DNA from: JACCZX01 sp963729165
GTDB taxonomy: Bacteria > Pseudomonadota > Gammaproteobacteria > Burkholderiales > Burkholderiaceae_F
Direction of reading: 5' to 3'
Length of the DNA: 64,000 nucleotides
Assembly (NCBI GenBank): GCA_963729165.1
Contig: CAVSMM010000013.1
Span: 186,001-250,000, forward strand
Position numbers and translations under genes: made by a program. Shown piece after piece: positions 18,469 to 27,665 of this stretch (position 1 is the first letter of the stretch; the number at the start of each line of letters is the position of its first letter). The notes under the pieces are model-generated. The model did no database searches. It was not told the DNA's origin and saw nothing but the letters and a program-made list of their open reading frames with translations.

Positions 18469-19381
18469 CAGAACTCCGTCCGTGCGACTTGATCATTGTG
18501 CCGACGCCTTGGTCGGTCAGGATCTCCAGCAGCAGGCAATGATCGACCCTGCCGTCGATAATGTGAACCGAGTTGACGCCGCTCTTGGCGGCTTCTAGCG
18601 CCGACGAGATTTTCGGAAGCATGCCGCCTGAGATCGTGCCGTCGGCGAACAGGTCGTCGATCTGCCGCGCCGAAAGTCCCGTTAGCAGCTTGCCGCCCTT
18701 GTCGAGCACGCCCGGCGTATTCGTCAGCATCACAAGCTTTTCGGCCTTCAGAATTTCGGCGATCTTGCCAGCGACGACGTCGGCGTTGATGTTGTACGTC
18801 AGATCGTCGCTACCAAAGCCGATCGGCGAGATCACCGGAATGAATGCATCGTCCTGCAGCGCCTTGACGACTGCCGGATTGATCGCTTCGATCTCGCCGA
18901 CGTGTCCCAGATCATGGCTCTTCGACGAATCGGCGATATCGGGCAGTCGCAGCCGGCGCGCGCGAATCAGACCACCGTCCTTTCCGGTCAAGCCGACTGC
19001 CTGGCCACCGAACCGGTTGATCAGCGTGACGAGTTCGCCCTGTATCTCGCCCGCCAACACCCACTCGACGACCTCCATCGTCTCCGCATCGGTGACACGC
19101 ATGCCTTGAATGAACGTTGATTTTTTGCCGACCCGCTCGAGCGCTTCGTCGATCTGCGGTCCGCCACCATGCACGACGACGGGATTCATTCCCACCAGCT
19201 TCAGCAGCACGACATCGTGCGCGAACGCTTCTTTTAGGTTCTGATCAACCATCGCGTTGCCGCCGTACTTGATGACGATGGTCTTGCCGTGGAAACGCCG
19301 GATGTACGGAAGCGCCTCGGACAGAATTTCAGCTTTGAGCTGCGGGGCGATCAGCGCGGTGTCGACTGTTGCCGTGTCCAT
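18461..19381 (-). CDS. argB: Acetylglutamate kinase
   Basis: A 306-residue amino-acid kinase of arginine biosynthesis, which phosphorylates N-acetyl-L-glutamate. Motifs are VIKYGGNAM, VVVHGGGPQI, FGGQAVGLTGKDGGLI and GGMLPKISSALEA. The ATG at 19381 was chosen over an upstream in-frame codon. A helix-rich N-terminus, as in arginine-inhibited hexameric enzymes, suggests feedback inhibition (inference). Overlaps sppA. Confidence 0.97.
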   Translation of the reverse strand: MDTATVDTALIAPQLKAEILSEALPYIRRFHGKTIVIKYGGNAMVDQNLKEAFAHDVVLLKLVGMNPVVVHGGGPQIDEALERVGKKSTFIQGMRVTDAETMEVVEWVLAGEIQGELVTLINRFGGQAVGLTGKDGGLIRARRLRLPDIADSSKSHDLGHVGEIEAINPAVVKALQDDAFIPVISPIGFGSDDLTYNINADVVAGKIAEILKAEKLVMLTNTPGVLDKGGKLLTGLSARQIDDLFADGTISGGMLPKISSALEAAKSGVNSVHIIDGRVDHCLLLEILTDQGVGTMIKSHGRSSDG

Positions 19382-19434
19382 GGGCGCGCGCATCTTACAC
19401 GCGCGATTACTCCCGACTACTTGCCAAGCCGTTG

Positions 19435-19872
19435 TTACGGCGAGCGCGGACGAACTTCGATTTCGATTGGCTGCGTGACAAGCTTCTTGTCGCGCGTCTC
19501 TAGCTGCAAATTAACCTTGATCTTTTCGCCGACAGCGAGCGGACGCTTCAAATCCATCAGCATCATGTGATGTCCCCCCGGCTTCAGCTCGACCGTACTG
19601 CCCGGCGGCAGATCGAGCACCCGAAGCGGACGCATCCGCATCACGTTACCTTCCATTGCCATCTCGTGAATCTCGACGACGCCCGCAACATCACTCGACG
19701 CACCGAGCAAGCGGGCCCCATCACGCGACATCAGCTGCATGAACGCACCGGTCCCCATCTGCCCCGCCACCGTCGGGCGAGCCCACGCCGCCTTGACATC
19801 GATGTCAGGACCGCGCTGCGCATGCGCAGCCAGCGACATCGCCATCATCGCCGCTACAGCCCATCGTTTCAT
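19435..19872 (-). CDS. Copper chaperone PCu(A)C family protein
   Basis: A 145-residue exported protein with a signal peptide ending at AHA (about residue 18). It has the family copper site H(M)x10Mx21HxM spread over EIHEMAM, MRMRP and GGHHMMLMDL. PCuAC delivers Cu(I) to the CuA centre of cytochrome oxidase in the periplasm, so it belongs functionally with the cox genes at the window start. Reading frame intact. Confidence 0.93.
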   Translation of the reverse strand: MKRWAVAAMMAMSLAAHAQRGPDIDVKAAWARPTVAGQMGTGAFMQLMSRDGARLLGASSDVAGVVEIHEMAMEGNVMRMRPLRVLDLPPGSTVELKPGGHHMMLMDLKRPLAVGEKIKVNLQLETRDKKLVTQPIEIEVRPRSP

Positions 19873-19896
19873 CGTTGTCCCGATCTTCGTGCCTGA

Positions 19897-21240
19897 CTAC
19901 AACACATACCGCGCCAGATCTTCGTCGTGCGCAAGATCTGACAATTTAGCATCGACGTACGCTGCATCGATGCGAACCTGCTGCCCTTCTGAACCATTGC
20001 CGCTGACTTGGCTGCCGGCGCCGAAAGAGACCTCTTCGAGCAGTTTTTCAAGCACGGTGTAAAGCCTGCGCGCACCGATATTCTCGGTCGTGTTGTTCAC
20101 CTGGTGCGCGATCTCGGCGAGACGGTGAATGCCGTCAGCGGTAAATTGCAGCGTGCATCCGTCGGTCGCCAGCAGCGCTTCGTATTGCTGCGTGAGGCTG
20201 GCGTCCGTCGTTTTCAAGATGCGCTCGAAATCATCGACCGTCAGCGAGTCGAGCTCGACCCGGATCGGAAAGCGCCCCTGAAGTTCTGGAATCAGGTCTG
20301 ACGGTTTGGCGAGATGAAAGGCGCCCGACGCAATGAACAGAATGTGGTCCGTCTTCACCATGCCGTATTTGGTGTTCACGGTCGTGCCCTCGACCAACGG
20401 CAGCAAGTCGCGCTGCACGCCCTGGCGCGACACATCGGCACCCTGCAGCTCCGAGCGCGACGCGATCTTGTCGATCTCATCGAGAAACACGATGCCATTG
20501 GACTCCGCATTTGCAATCGCGCGTGTCTTCAACTCCTCATCGTTGACCATGCGCGATGCTTCCTCGTCGGTCAGCAGCTTCAGCGCTTCCTTGACGGTGA
20601 GCTTGCGCGGCTTGCGGCGATCGCGTCCCAGGTTGGAGAACATCGTCTGAATCTGCTGCGTCAGTTCCTCCATTCCGGGTGGCGCCATCACTTCCATCGA
20701 TGCCGACGGCGTCGCCAGCTCGATCTCGATTTCCCTGTCGTCGAGTTCGCCTTCACGCAGCTTCTTGCGAAATTTCTGGCGCGTCGCGTTTTGATCGTCG
20801 CGATTGCCGGCTGAAAAACCAGCGTCGCGCGCAGGCGGCACCAGCACATCCAGCACGCGATCCTCGGCTGCGTCCTGCGCTCGCGTCGCCACCTTCTTCG
20901 TTTCGGACTCGCGCGTCTGCTTGATCGAAATATCCACCAGGTCGCGAATAATCGTGTCGACATCTCGCCCGACGTAGCCCACCTCGGTGAACTTCGTTGC
21001 TTCAACCTTGATAAACGGAGCGTCGGCCAGGCGCGCAAGGCGGCGCGCAATTTCGGTCTTGCCGACGCCGGTCGGCCCAATCATCAGAATGTTTTTCGGC
21101 GTGATCTCGGAGCGCAGCGGCTCGCCGACCTGCTGACGACGCCACCGATTACGCAGTGCGACCGCGACCGCACGCTTGGCGCGATCCTGACCGACGATGT
21201 GCTTATTGAGTTCGTGAACGATTTCTCTGGGGGTCATCAT
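19897..21240 (-). CDS. hslU: ATP-dependent protease ATPase subunit HslU
   Basis: A 447-residue AAA+ unfoldase. Walker A GPTGVGKTE (about 55-63), pore loop GYVGRDVD, Walker B GIVFLDEIDKIA and sensor regions are intact, as is the C-terminal peptide LARYVL that docks into HslV. It unfolds substrates for the HslV peptidase. The ATG at 21240 has GGAG from the flanking repeat as ribosome binding site. hslV lies upstream, separated by about 140 nt that carry a palindromic repeat. Confidence 0.97.
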   Translation of the reverse strand: MMTPREIVHELNKHIVGQDRAKRAVAVALRNRWRRQQVGEPLRSEITPKNILMIGPTGVGKTEIARRLARLADAPFIKVEATKFTEVGYVGRDVDTIIRDLVDISIKQTRESETKKVATRAQDAAEDRVLDVLVPPARDAGFSAGNRDDQNATRQKFRKKLREGELDDREIEIELATPSASMEVMAPPGMEELTQQIQTMFSNLGRDRRKPRKLTVKEALKLLTDEEASRMVNDEELKTRAIANAESNGIVFLDEIDKIASRSELQGADVSRQGVQRDLLPLVEGTTVNTKYGMVKTDHILFIASGAFHLAKPSDLIPELQGRFPIRVELDSLTVDDFERILKTTDASLTQQYEALLATDGCTLQFTADGIHRLAEIAHQVNNTTENIGARRLYTVLEKLLEEVSFGAGSQVSGNGSEGQQVRIDAAYVDAKLSDLAHDEDLARYVL

Positions 21241-21248
21241 GGCGTGGC

Positions 21249-21351
21249 GCTCCTCGTGTACGCGATCGCTTCGCGATCGCACGTGCACTCGTCGCGATTA
21301 GTTAGGCGCGCTCCCTTCGGAGCGGCCGCGCGTACGCGCGCAGAATAAAGG
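21249..21351. repeat. Palindromic intergenic repeat, copy 2
   Basis: Same block order as 6798-6905: GCTCCTCGTGTACGCGA, a hairpin (CGATCGC TTC GCGATCG), then TCGCACGTGCACTCGTCGCGA, a second hairpin (CGCTCC CTT CGGAGCG), a GC-rich palindrome and an AAAGGC end. It splits hslV from hslU and its edge supplies the hslU ribosome binding site. Confidence 0.65.
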
Positions 21352-21378
21352 CAGGGGAGTCGACACTACGTTCGCCGC

Positions 21379-21917
21379 TTAATCAATCGATTCGATGGTG
21401 TGGCTTTGGTTTGTGTAGATGCACAGGTCGCCTGCGATCTCGAGCGCTTTTTTTACCAGCTCCTTGGGCGCGCAGGTCGGTGTTGTCCAGCAGCGCTTTG
21501 CGCTGCGGCGTGCGCATAAGGGCCGCCGGAGCCAATCGAGATCAGGCCAAGTTCGGGCTCGAGTACGTCGCCCGTACCGGTGATGATCAGCGATGTTTCA
21601 GTGTCGGCGACCGCGAGCATCGCTTCGAGGCGACGCAGGATGCGGTCGGTGCGCCAGTCCTTCGCAAGCTCTACCGCAGAGCGCATCAGATTGCCCTGAT
21701 GCTTGTCGAGCTTGGCGTCGAACCGCTCGAACAACGTGAACGCGTCAGCAGTAGCGCCTGCAAACCCCGCAAGTATTCGATCGTGGTGCAGCCGGCGAAC
21801 TTTCTTCGCGCCTTGTTTGACGACGATGTTGCCAAGTGTGACCTGGCCGTCGCCGCCCATCGCGACCTGCTTGCCGCGACGCGCGGACACGATCGTCGTG
21901 CCGTGAAAAACTTCCAT
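21379..21917 (-). CDS. hslV: ATP-dependent protease peptidase subunit HslV (two frameshifts)
   Basis: N-terminal-nucleophile peptidase of about 178 residues. The opening MEVFHGTTIVSARRG holds the catalytic Thr exposed after processing. GGDGQVTLGN and ISIGSGGPYA are also conserved. Two extra bases (near 21511 and 21475) displace the C-terminus; the repaired end reads ALEIAGDLCIYTNQSHTIES and stops at 21379, which is the standard HslV C-terminus. The 539-nt span is 3n+2, as expected for two insertions. Confidence 0.93.
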
Positions 21918-21980
21918 TGGACGTTTGCCTATCTGTGCAGCCGCAGAATACGGCCTAGATAGGGGCAGAAGCGCTAACTT

Positions 21981-23459
21981 CTAGACCCGACGCAACTGCA
22001 CTTGGGCGACGGCATCGACACCCAGCAGCGCGAAGAGCGCTCCGATCAGATAATTGACGTTGCGGAACTCGATACTTGCGCCGTTTTGGCGCACCTTGGT
22101 GACCATCGCGAGCATGCCGGTCGCGGTCGAAAATTCGACTCGCTTCAAATACATGCAGTCGACAATCAATTGCTTGTCAATGCGCGACGCTGCCATTAAC
22201 CGCCCAAATTGCGGTTCGCCTTCGCCACGCAGCGTTCCGCGCCACGCAAGCCCATCGACAGACTCCGGCACGACCGCTTGCGGTACCGCGGCACGCGTCT
22301 TCAAGTTCGGCGGCGCGGGTTCCCACGACGGTGGAGAGACTTCGTACGTAATGCAATACTGAATTCCGGTTTCTTCGAAGTCATGCTGCCGGTTCAATAG
22401 ACGGAACACTTCGAGCAGCAGCATCCACACCGCGTCGCTTGGATCGCGGCGGCCGGCTTCAACGGCTGCACGCAACGGTGTGACAAGCTGATCCGCGCCC
22501 TGCAGCAGCAGCTCGTGGCTTGCGCGCTTGAACGCGTTGATCACGCGCAGCAATAACTCGGCCCCCACCGGATCAAAGCTGCGCACATTGGAAGAGTCGA
22601 GCGTGATCGACTGATGCGACTGCGAATGATTTTTCAACTGCTCTAGATGCTTGACGACGCCTTCGTCCACCACTTCGGGCAGTACGATGATCGGGGCCGA
22701 TGCCGTTTGGGCGGTGCGGCCCATGGCGGCGCCCAGCGCTGCCAGATCGGGCTCTTCCCGATAATCGATCCACGCCGGTGGCGAGCTTTCGAAACGCAGC
22801 ACATATTCAATCGTCAAGCTGTCGAATCCTGCCCGATCACCGCGCTGCTGCAGCAGCTCGAACAGCATCAGCCAGCCATGCTGCGCGGCGTCGCCGAGCA
22901 GGTCCGCCTGGATGGCTGCGCGCAGTCCAGCTTCAGCGGGCTCTATCAGGCCGTTGGCGAACAAGATCGCTGTTTCCTCGATCGCCGAGCCGCCGCCTTC
23001 GGCCGACACTTCGAATGCATTGACGTTGCCGGCCCAATCTTCGGAGATGATGTCGAGCGGCTCGAGCGACTTCTCGTCCTTGCCCGTTGCGGGCGCTGCC
23101 TCGGCAGCAGCGTCGGGCTGCTGCGACGGCCGCTGCAGCGTCGAGTTGGCGGCGGAATTCGGGAACATCGTCGGCGCGCCGCCAGGCCGCAGGAAGTCAC
23201 GCGCCATTTCGGATTCGATCGCATCGATCTTGGCCGCGGTCTCAAGCGCAAGCGTGCGATGCAGATCCTTGTCGGCCAACGTACTGGCATTGGTCGTCGC
23301 GGGGCCCTGCGCACCCCGCGCCATCGTCGATGAAGGATTGCGATTGACCGGGCCCGGAAGGGGCCGCGCAACTGGCTTGGCAGACGTGGATTGCCGTGCG
23401 CCCGCCTTAACGGCCGGCCCGGCATCCTTAGGCTCTTTTTTGAAAAAGGAAAACGCCAC
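21981..23459 (-). CDS. STAS-domain-like protein, betaproteobacterial
   Basis: A 492-residue soluble protein with a low-complexity N-terminus (about 1-130, Ala/Pro/Lys-rich). Two STAS-like segments are recognisable by hydrophobic strands and ITLDSSNVRSFDPVGAELLLRV (about 285-310), and a C-terminal segment resembles it (VDCMYLKRVEFSTATGMLAMV). STAS domains bind partner proteins or nucleotides in regulatory switches. The start is GTG at 23459. I recognise it only as a protein found near hslV and dksA in Betaproteobacteria; partner unknown. Confidence 0.65.
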   Translation of the reverse strand: MAFSFFKKEPKDAGPAVKAGARQSTSAKPVARPLPGPVNRNPSSTMARGAQGPATTNASTLADKDLHRTLALETAAKIDAIESEMARDFLRPGGAPTMFPNSAANSTLQRPSQQPDAAAEAAPATGKDEKSLEPLDIISEDWAGNVNAFEVSAEGGGSAIEETAILFANGLIEPAEAGLRAAIQADLLGDAAQHGWLMLFELLQQRGDRAGFDSLTIEYVLRFESSPPAWIDYREEPDLAALGAAMGRTAQTASAPIIVLPEVVDEGVVKHLEQLKNHSQSHQSITLDSSNVRSFDPVGAELLLRVINAFKRASHELLLQGADQLVTPLRAAVEAGRRDPSDAVWMLLLEVFRLLNRQHDFEETGIQYCITYEVSPPSWEPAPPNLKTRAAVPQAVVPESVDGLAWRGTLRGEGEPQFGRLMAASRIDKQLIVDCMYLKRVEFSTATGMLAMVTKVRQNGASIEFRNVNYLIGALFALLGVDAVAQVQLRRV

Positions 23460-23849
23460 TACGTTTTACCGTTATCCGATTAGTACTCGCGCTCGCAGAT
23501 TCTTCGGTGCCCAAATTGCACACACGATTCTGGCACCAGCAGCCGCTCTGCCATCTCGCGAAGGGACCGGAAACAAGTAACCCTTTTCGCTGAGGCGCGA
23601 TCACGTTCACAGGCGCGACGGTCAATGCCGTCGCACTTGATACCGTGTTCGAGTGAGCAAGCGCCAAACGCTTTTGATAGTAACAACTTAGACGGCCAGC
23701 AAACCGCTGATCTGCACGGCAATCCCGCCTGTCGGCTACGTGCCGGAAAAGCGATTGCCAAATCGCGGTCGAATGCGGCCAAGGTCCGAAGACTGCCTTC
23801 TCCCTGTCGGGGAGTTGCAAGAGGGGCAGAGCTCCCTCTTGCATCTTCA
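23460..23849. other. 390-nt gap between the dksA and STAS-protein genes, with hairpins
   Basis: No convincing gene on either strand. Directly after the repaired dksA stop there is a 9-bp inverted repeat (GCAAGAGGG / CCCTCTTGC, 23819-23844) and a smaller one (CTCCC / GGGAG, 23801-23815), without a clear T-run. These could end the dksA transcript. The rest may be the 5' leader of the STAS gene; I see no tRNA or known riboswitch. Confidence 0.4.
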
Positions 23850-24732
23850 TTAATCGCCGAACATTTTTTGCTTGAGCTCGCGACGCTGCTGCGCTTCGAG
23901 CGACAAGCGTCGCAGTCGGTCGCGCGAGCAGGCGCGGGATTCCGATCGGGTCTCCGGTCTCCTCGCAGTAACCATACTCGCCGCTTTCGATCCGCGCCAA
24001 AGCCTGCTGCACCTTCTTTATCAGCTTGCGTTCGCGATCACGTGTGCGCAGCTCGAGGGCGTGCTCTTCCTCGATCGTGGCGCGATCGGCCGGGTCGGGA
24101 ACGATGACCGACTCGCGCAAATGTTCGGTCGTTTCGTCGGCGTTCTGCAGCAACTCACCTTCCATCTGCTGCAGTCGATGCTTGAAGTACGCCAGCTGTT
24201 CGGCGTTCATATAGTCGGCATCGCGCGTCTTCAATAATTCTTCTTCGGTCGGCAGCCGCTTTCCGTTCACGACGAGCGGCGCCTCGCTGCGAGTCGCCGA
24301 ACGCGCCAACAAATACTCGTGTGCAGCGGCCAAGTCCTTGGGCGAAGGAGCGGGCGTGACTTTTGGCGGCGTCGTCATCGGACCTGTGTTGGCGAGTCCG
24401 GGTGCCGGCATCGGGGGAATCGGTCTCTGATCTTTGCGCTCTCGGGCGGGTCTGCCGCCACGCGGTCTGCCCGACGGCGCGCTCGCCGCAATCGGTGCCT
24501 TCGCGCCCTTCACCGCTTTGCTCTTCGCGTCAGTCTTCGAGCGCGCAGCGTCTTTCGACGGCTTCGGCGCTTTCACGTTGCGGGAGACCTTCGCGCTCTT
24601 TGCCTTCGGAGCGGGGGTCTTCGCTTTGCGCGCCGGCGCTTGCACCTTTCTGGCCACGGTTTTCTTGACGACTTTCTTCGCGGCCTTGCGGGCGGGCTTG
24701 GCGGCCTTCTTGGCCGGTTTTTTTGCTGCCAT
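23850..24732 (-). CDS. dksA: RNA polymerase-binding DksA with long basic N-terminus (one frameshift)
   Basis: A protein of about 293 residues once repaired, roughly twice the usual DksA length. Residues 1-110 are Lys/Ala/Pro-rich with histone-H1-like KKPAKKAAKPARKAAKK repeats; the DksA core starts near residue 165 (LPTEEELLKTRDADYMN). The finger is YGYCEETGDPIGIPRLLARP, with only one cysteine of the classical four. DksA binds in the polymerase secondary channel and mediates ppGpp control. Near 23918 a duplicated T (CTTGTCG for CTGTCG) shifts the frame; the corrected end is LEAQQRRELKQKMFGD. The span is 3n+1. Confidence 0.85.
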
Positions 24733-24791
24733 CGGTGAACCTCTTTATAAAATTCCTGGTTGCATCAGTGTCGCGTGCGATGCCATCGCAT

Positions 24792-25883
24792 CTACCGTGC
24801 CAGGCACGCTTCGAGACCTTTGATGATCGCTTCCTTCGGCAAATTGCGCCCAATGAAGACGACCTTGCTGGAAGGCTTTTCATTCGCAGCCCAGGGGCGG
24901 CCAACGTCGGCCCCCATCAGCATGTGAACGCCTTGAAATATCGTCCGGCGACTGCTGCCGTTCATGAAAAGCACGCCTTTATACCGAAGCATGTCTGGCC
25001 CGTAAACCTGAGTCAGAGTGCCCATGTATTCCTCGAGCTTTCCGGGATCAAACGGCCGGTTCGATTGAAATACAAACGCCTTGATTGCATCGTCATGATG
25101 GTGATGCCTACCGTGATCATGGTTCGCGCCATGACCTTCGTCACTGTGCTGATGATGATGCTTGTCGCCATCAGCATGCTTGCTTTCGCGGGCCGCATCC
25201 GGATGTTCACCCGCAAGAAACTCCGGGTCGATTTCCAGAATTGCGTTCAAGTTGAAGCCACGCACATCGAGCACATCGGCAATAGCGACCTCGCCAAAAT
25301 TGACCGGTTTGATCGGTGCGCGCGGATTCATATGAACCAGCCGATCCTTCAGTGATTTCGCATCGGCTTCGGATACCAAATCAACCTTGCTCATTAGAAT
25401 CCGATCGGCAAAACCGACCTGGTTCTGCGCCTCGGGCTGTTGATCCAGCGTGTCGTGCCCGTGCTTGGCGTCGACTACCGTGATGACTGCGTCGAGCAGG
25501 TAGTAGGTTGAGATGTCATCGTCCATGAAGAACGTTTGCGTCACCGGGCCAGGATTGGCCATGCCGGTGGTCTCGATGATCACGCGCTCGAACTCGATCT
25601 GCCCCGACTGCCGCTTGGCCTTCAAATCGTTCAGGATCCGCACCAGATCGCCGCGCACGGTGCAGCAGATACACCCGTTGTTCATCTCGACGATCTGCTC
25701 GCCGGGCTCCGACACCAGCAGCTCGTTGTCGATCCCCTCCGGACCGAACTCATTCTCGATGACCGCGATTTTGTGACCGTGCTGTTCGGTCAAAATGCGA
25801 TTGAGCAGTGTGGTCTTGCCCGCGCCCAGAAACCCCGTCAGAACGGTCACCGGTACCTGAGGCACGCTTGCGCTTACATCCAT
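24792..25883 (-). CDS. COG0523 (CobW/ZigA-type) GTPase metallochaperone
   Basis: A 363-residue G3E GTPase with P-loop GFLGAGKTTLLNRIL, the metal-binding CICC motif in NNGCICCTVRGDL, and a C-terminal CobW domain. A histidine cluster (about residues 240-275, HHHQH and HHHH) lies in the linker, typical of zinc chaperones such as ZigA/YeiR. It probably loads zinc onto client enzymes. It follows the dksA start by 60 nt in the upstream direction; dksA with a nearby COG0523 gene suggests zinc-responsive control, but no Zur box is evident. Reading frame intact. Confidence 0.9.
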   Translation of the reverse strand: MDVSASVPQVPVTVLTGFLGAGKTTLLNRILTEQHGHKIAVIENEFGPEGIDNELLVSEPGEQIVEMNNGCICCTVRGDLVRILNDLKAKRQSGQIEFERVIIETTGMANPGPVTQTFFMDDDISTYYLLDAVITVVDAKHGHDTLDQQPEAQNQVGFADRILMSKVDLVSEADAKSLKDRLVHMNPRAPIKPVNFGEVAIADVLDVRGFNLNAILEIDPEFLAGEHPDAARESKHADGDKHHHQHSDEGHGANHDHGRHHHHDDAIKAFVFQSNRPFDPGKLEEYMGTLTQVYGPDMLRYKGVLFMNGSSRRTIFQGVHMLMGADVGRPWAANEKPSSKVVFIGRNLPKEAIIKGLEACLAR

Positions 25884-26027
25884 GTCGCTCTTGCATCCAT
25901 AAAACGCCGCTTTCAATCGCGCTTTTTTGATCGCGCTTTTGATCCGACTGCCAGAGCGGGTGTGCTCCGGCCGTTGTGCTTCTTAAGGGGGCGAGAGTCT
26001 AGTGCAATTGCGCCGCGAGAGTCTGGG

Positions 26028-26954
26028 TCAACCGCGGCGCTTGGCGCGAGGATGCGCGGCGTCGTAGGCCTTGGCCAGATGCTGCCAGTCGAGCCGGGTA
26101 TAGATTTGGGTCGTCGAGATGTTCGCGTGCCCGAGCAATTCCTGAACCGCACGCAAATCCCCGCTCGACTGCAACAGATGCGACGCAAAACTGTGCCGCA
26201 ACACATGGGGATGCACATGAACCCCGAGGCCGAGCTTGCGCGACAACAGCGCGAGCCTGGACTGCACGCTGCGGGCCGATAAGCGCACGCCGGCGGCGCT
26301 CACGAAGAGTGCTCGTTCGTCGATACGAGCCAGCGCTGGACGTGCTTCGAGCCAGCGCGCGAGTGCGGTGCACGCGGGCGTGCCGATCGGCACTTGCCGC
26401 GTCTTGGCGCCTTTACCGAACACCGTGGCCTCGGCGGCCGCCAGATCGATCCAGCTCACCGAAGCTGGCAGCTGGCCTGCCGCTTCGAAGTAATGCGAGT
26501 CGAGCGACACCAGCTCGGCCAACCGAAGCCCGCTGGAATAGAGCAGTTCGACGATCGCATGGTCGCGGCACGCCAGAAGCGATTCATTTGCGGGTTGTGC
26601 GGCAAACGTGACGGCTTGGTCGGCCGACAGCGCTTTCGGCAGACGTTTGACCCGCTTTGGTCCGCGCACGCCAACCACCGGATTGCCCGCCGCCTCACCG
26701 CGCTCGCATAGCCATCGATACATCGATCGCCAGGCGGACAGGGTGCGCGCGATCGACGCTGCGGACAGCCCGCCCGCATGAAGCCTGGTGACGTAGTGGC
26801 GAATGTCATGCGCCTTAATGGCTGCAAGCGGTCGCTTGTCGGCAAACTTGGTCAAACTCGCCAGGTCCGACCGATACGCGGCCAGCGTATGACGCGATGC
26901 GCGGCGCTGTGTCGAAAGCTCGAGCAGAAAAGCGTCGATCAAAGCGCTCGACAT
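26028..26954 (-). CDS. xerC: Site-specific tyrosine recombinase XerC
   Basis: A 308-residue tyrosine recombinase. The N-terminal SAM-like core-binding domain (about 1-90) is followed by the catalytic domain with Arg in SSGLRLAEL, Lys in GKGAKTRQVP, HVLRHSFASHLL, and Tyr in STTQIYTRL. It resolves chromosome dimers with XerD at dif. The ATG at 26954 was chosen over a TTG two codons upstream. It follows DUF484, as in many proteobacteria (dapF-DUF484-xerC). Reading frame intact. Confidence 0.95.
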   Translation of the reverse strand: MSSALIDAFLLELSTQRRASRHTLAAYRSDLASLTKFADKRPLAAIKAHDIRHYVTRLHAGGLSAASIARTLSAWRSMYRWLCERGEAAGNPVVGVRGPKRVKRLPKALSADQAVTFAAQPANESLLACRDHAIVELLYSSGLRLAELVSLDSHYFEAAGQLPASVSWIDLAAAEATVFGKGAKTRQVPIGTPACTALARWLEARPALARIDERALFVSAAGVRLSARSVQSRLALLSRKLGLGVHVHPHVLRHSFASHLLQSSGDLRAVQELLGHANISTTQIYTRLDWQHLAKAYDAAHPRAKRRG

Positions 26955-26969
26955 CGACAATGCACGCGA

Positions 26970-27635
26970 TCAGGCGCGCAGACGCGCCAATGCCGCACTC
27001 GCCAACTCCCCGATGCGCTCGAGAAACGCCGTTCCCATCGAAGAGTGAAATCGATCGGCGTCGGCCGACCCCAGGACCAGCATGCCGAACGTTTCGGCGT
27101 GCGCGCCTACGCGAAGCGGGAGCAGCGCGACACTCTTGACGACGCCGTCGGGTCCGAGCCACGACGCTGCCTCAAAGCCCACGTTCGAGCCGCAAAACGG
27201 GACGCGCATGCTGTTGGCAAAAGTGATCGTGTCGCTTTCGACTGGCTGCGCACAGTCGAGCGATGCATGTGCGGGTTTCGAGTCCCACAGACGCAAAGCG
27301 GCGTACGGGACTTCGAAGATTCGCTTTAACTCATCGATTAACGTCGCCGGAAGTGCGCCTTCGTCCGTCTCAATCAGCAGCGAGCGCACCCAGGAAGTGA
27401 GCTTCTCCGAGATCGCATCGTTTTCCTGACCGTGGCGGACCATTTCGGCCACTCTGCCTTCAAGCGCTTTGACGCGCTCTCGAAGCATCAGCGATTGACG
27501 CTCGACCAGCGAAATTGCCTGGCCGTCATGCGGATGCGGCAACTGCAGTTGTGACAGCAACTGCGGATGTTGCTCGAAAAAATCATGGTGGCGCGCCAGA
27601 TAGTGCGCAATATCGTCGGCCTGCAAAGTTGTCAT
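26970..27635 (-). CDS. DUF484 family protein
   Basis: A 221-residue protein with an N-terminal helix pair (IAHYLARHHDFFEQHPQLL), a coiled stretch around residues 45-70, and a GAF-like C-terminal part, matching DUF484 (E. coli YigA). Function unknown; the constant position between dapF and xerC suggests a link to envelope or chromosome maintenance. Reading frame intact. Confidence 0.9.
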   Translation of the reverse strand: MTTLQADDIAHYLARHHDFFEQHPQLLSQLQLPHPHDGQAISLVERQSLMLRERVKALEGRVAEMVRHGQENDAISEKLTSWVRSLLIETDEGALPATLIDELKRIFEVPYAALRLWDSKPAHASLDCAQPVESDTITFANSMRVPFCGSNVGFEAASWLGPDGVVKSVALLPLRVGAHAETFGMLVLGSADADRFHSSMGTAFLERIGELASAALARLRA

Positions 27636-27665
27636 GGTCTGCTTATGGTCGAACTATCGTCGAAG

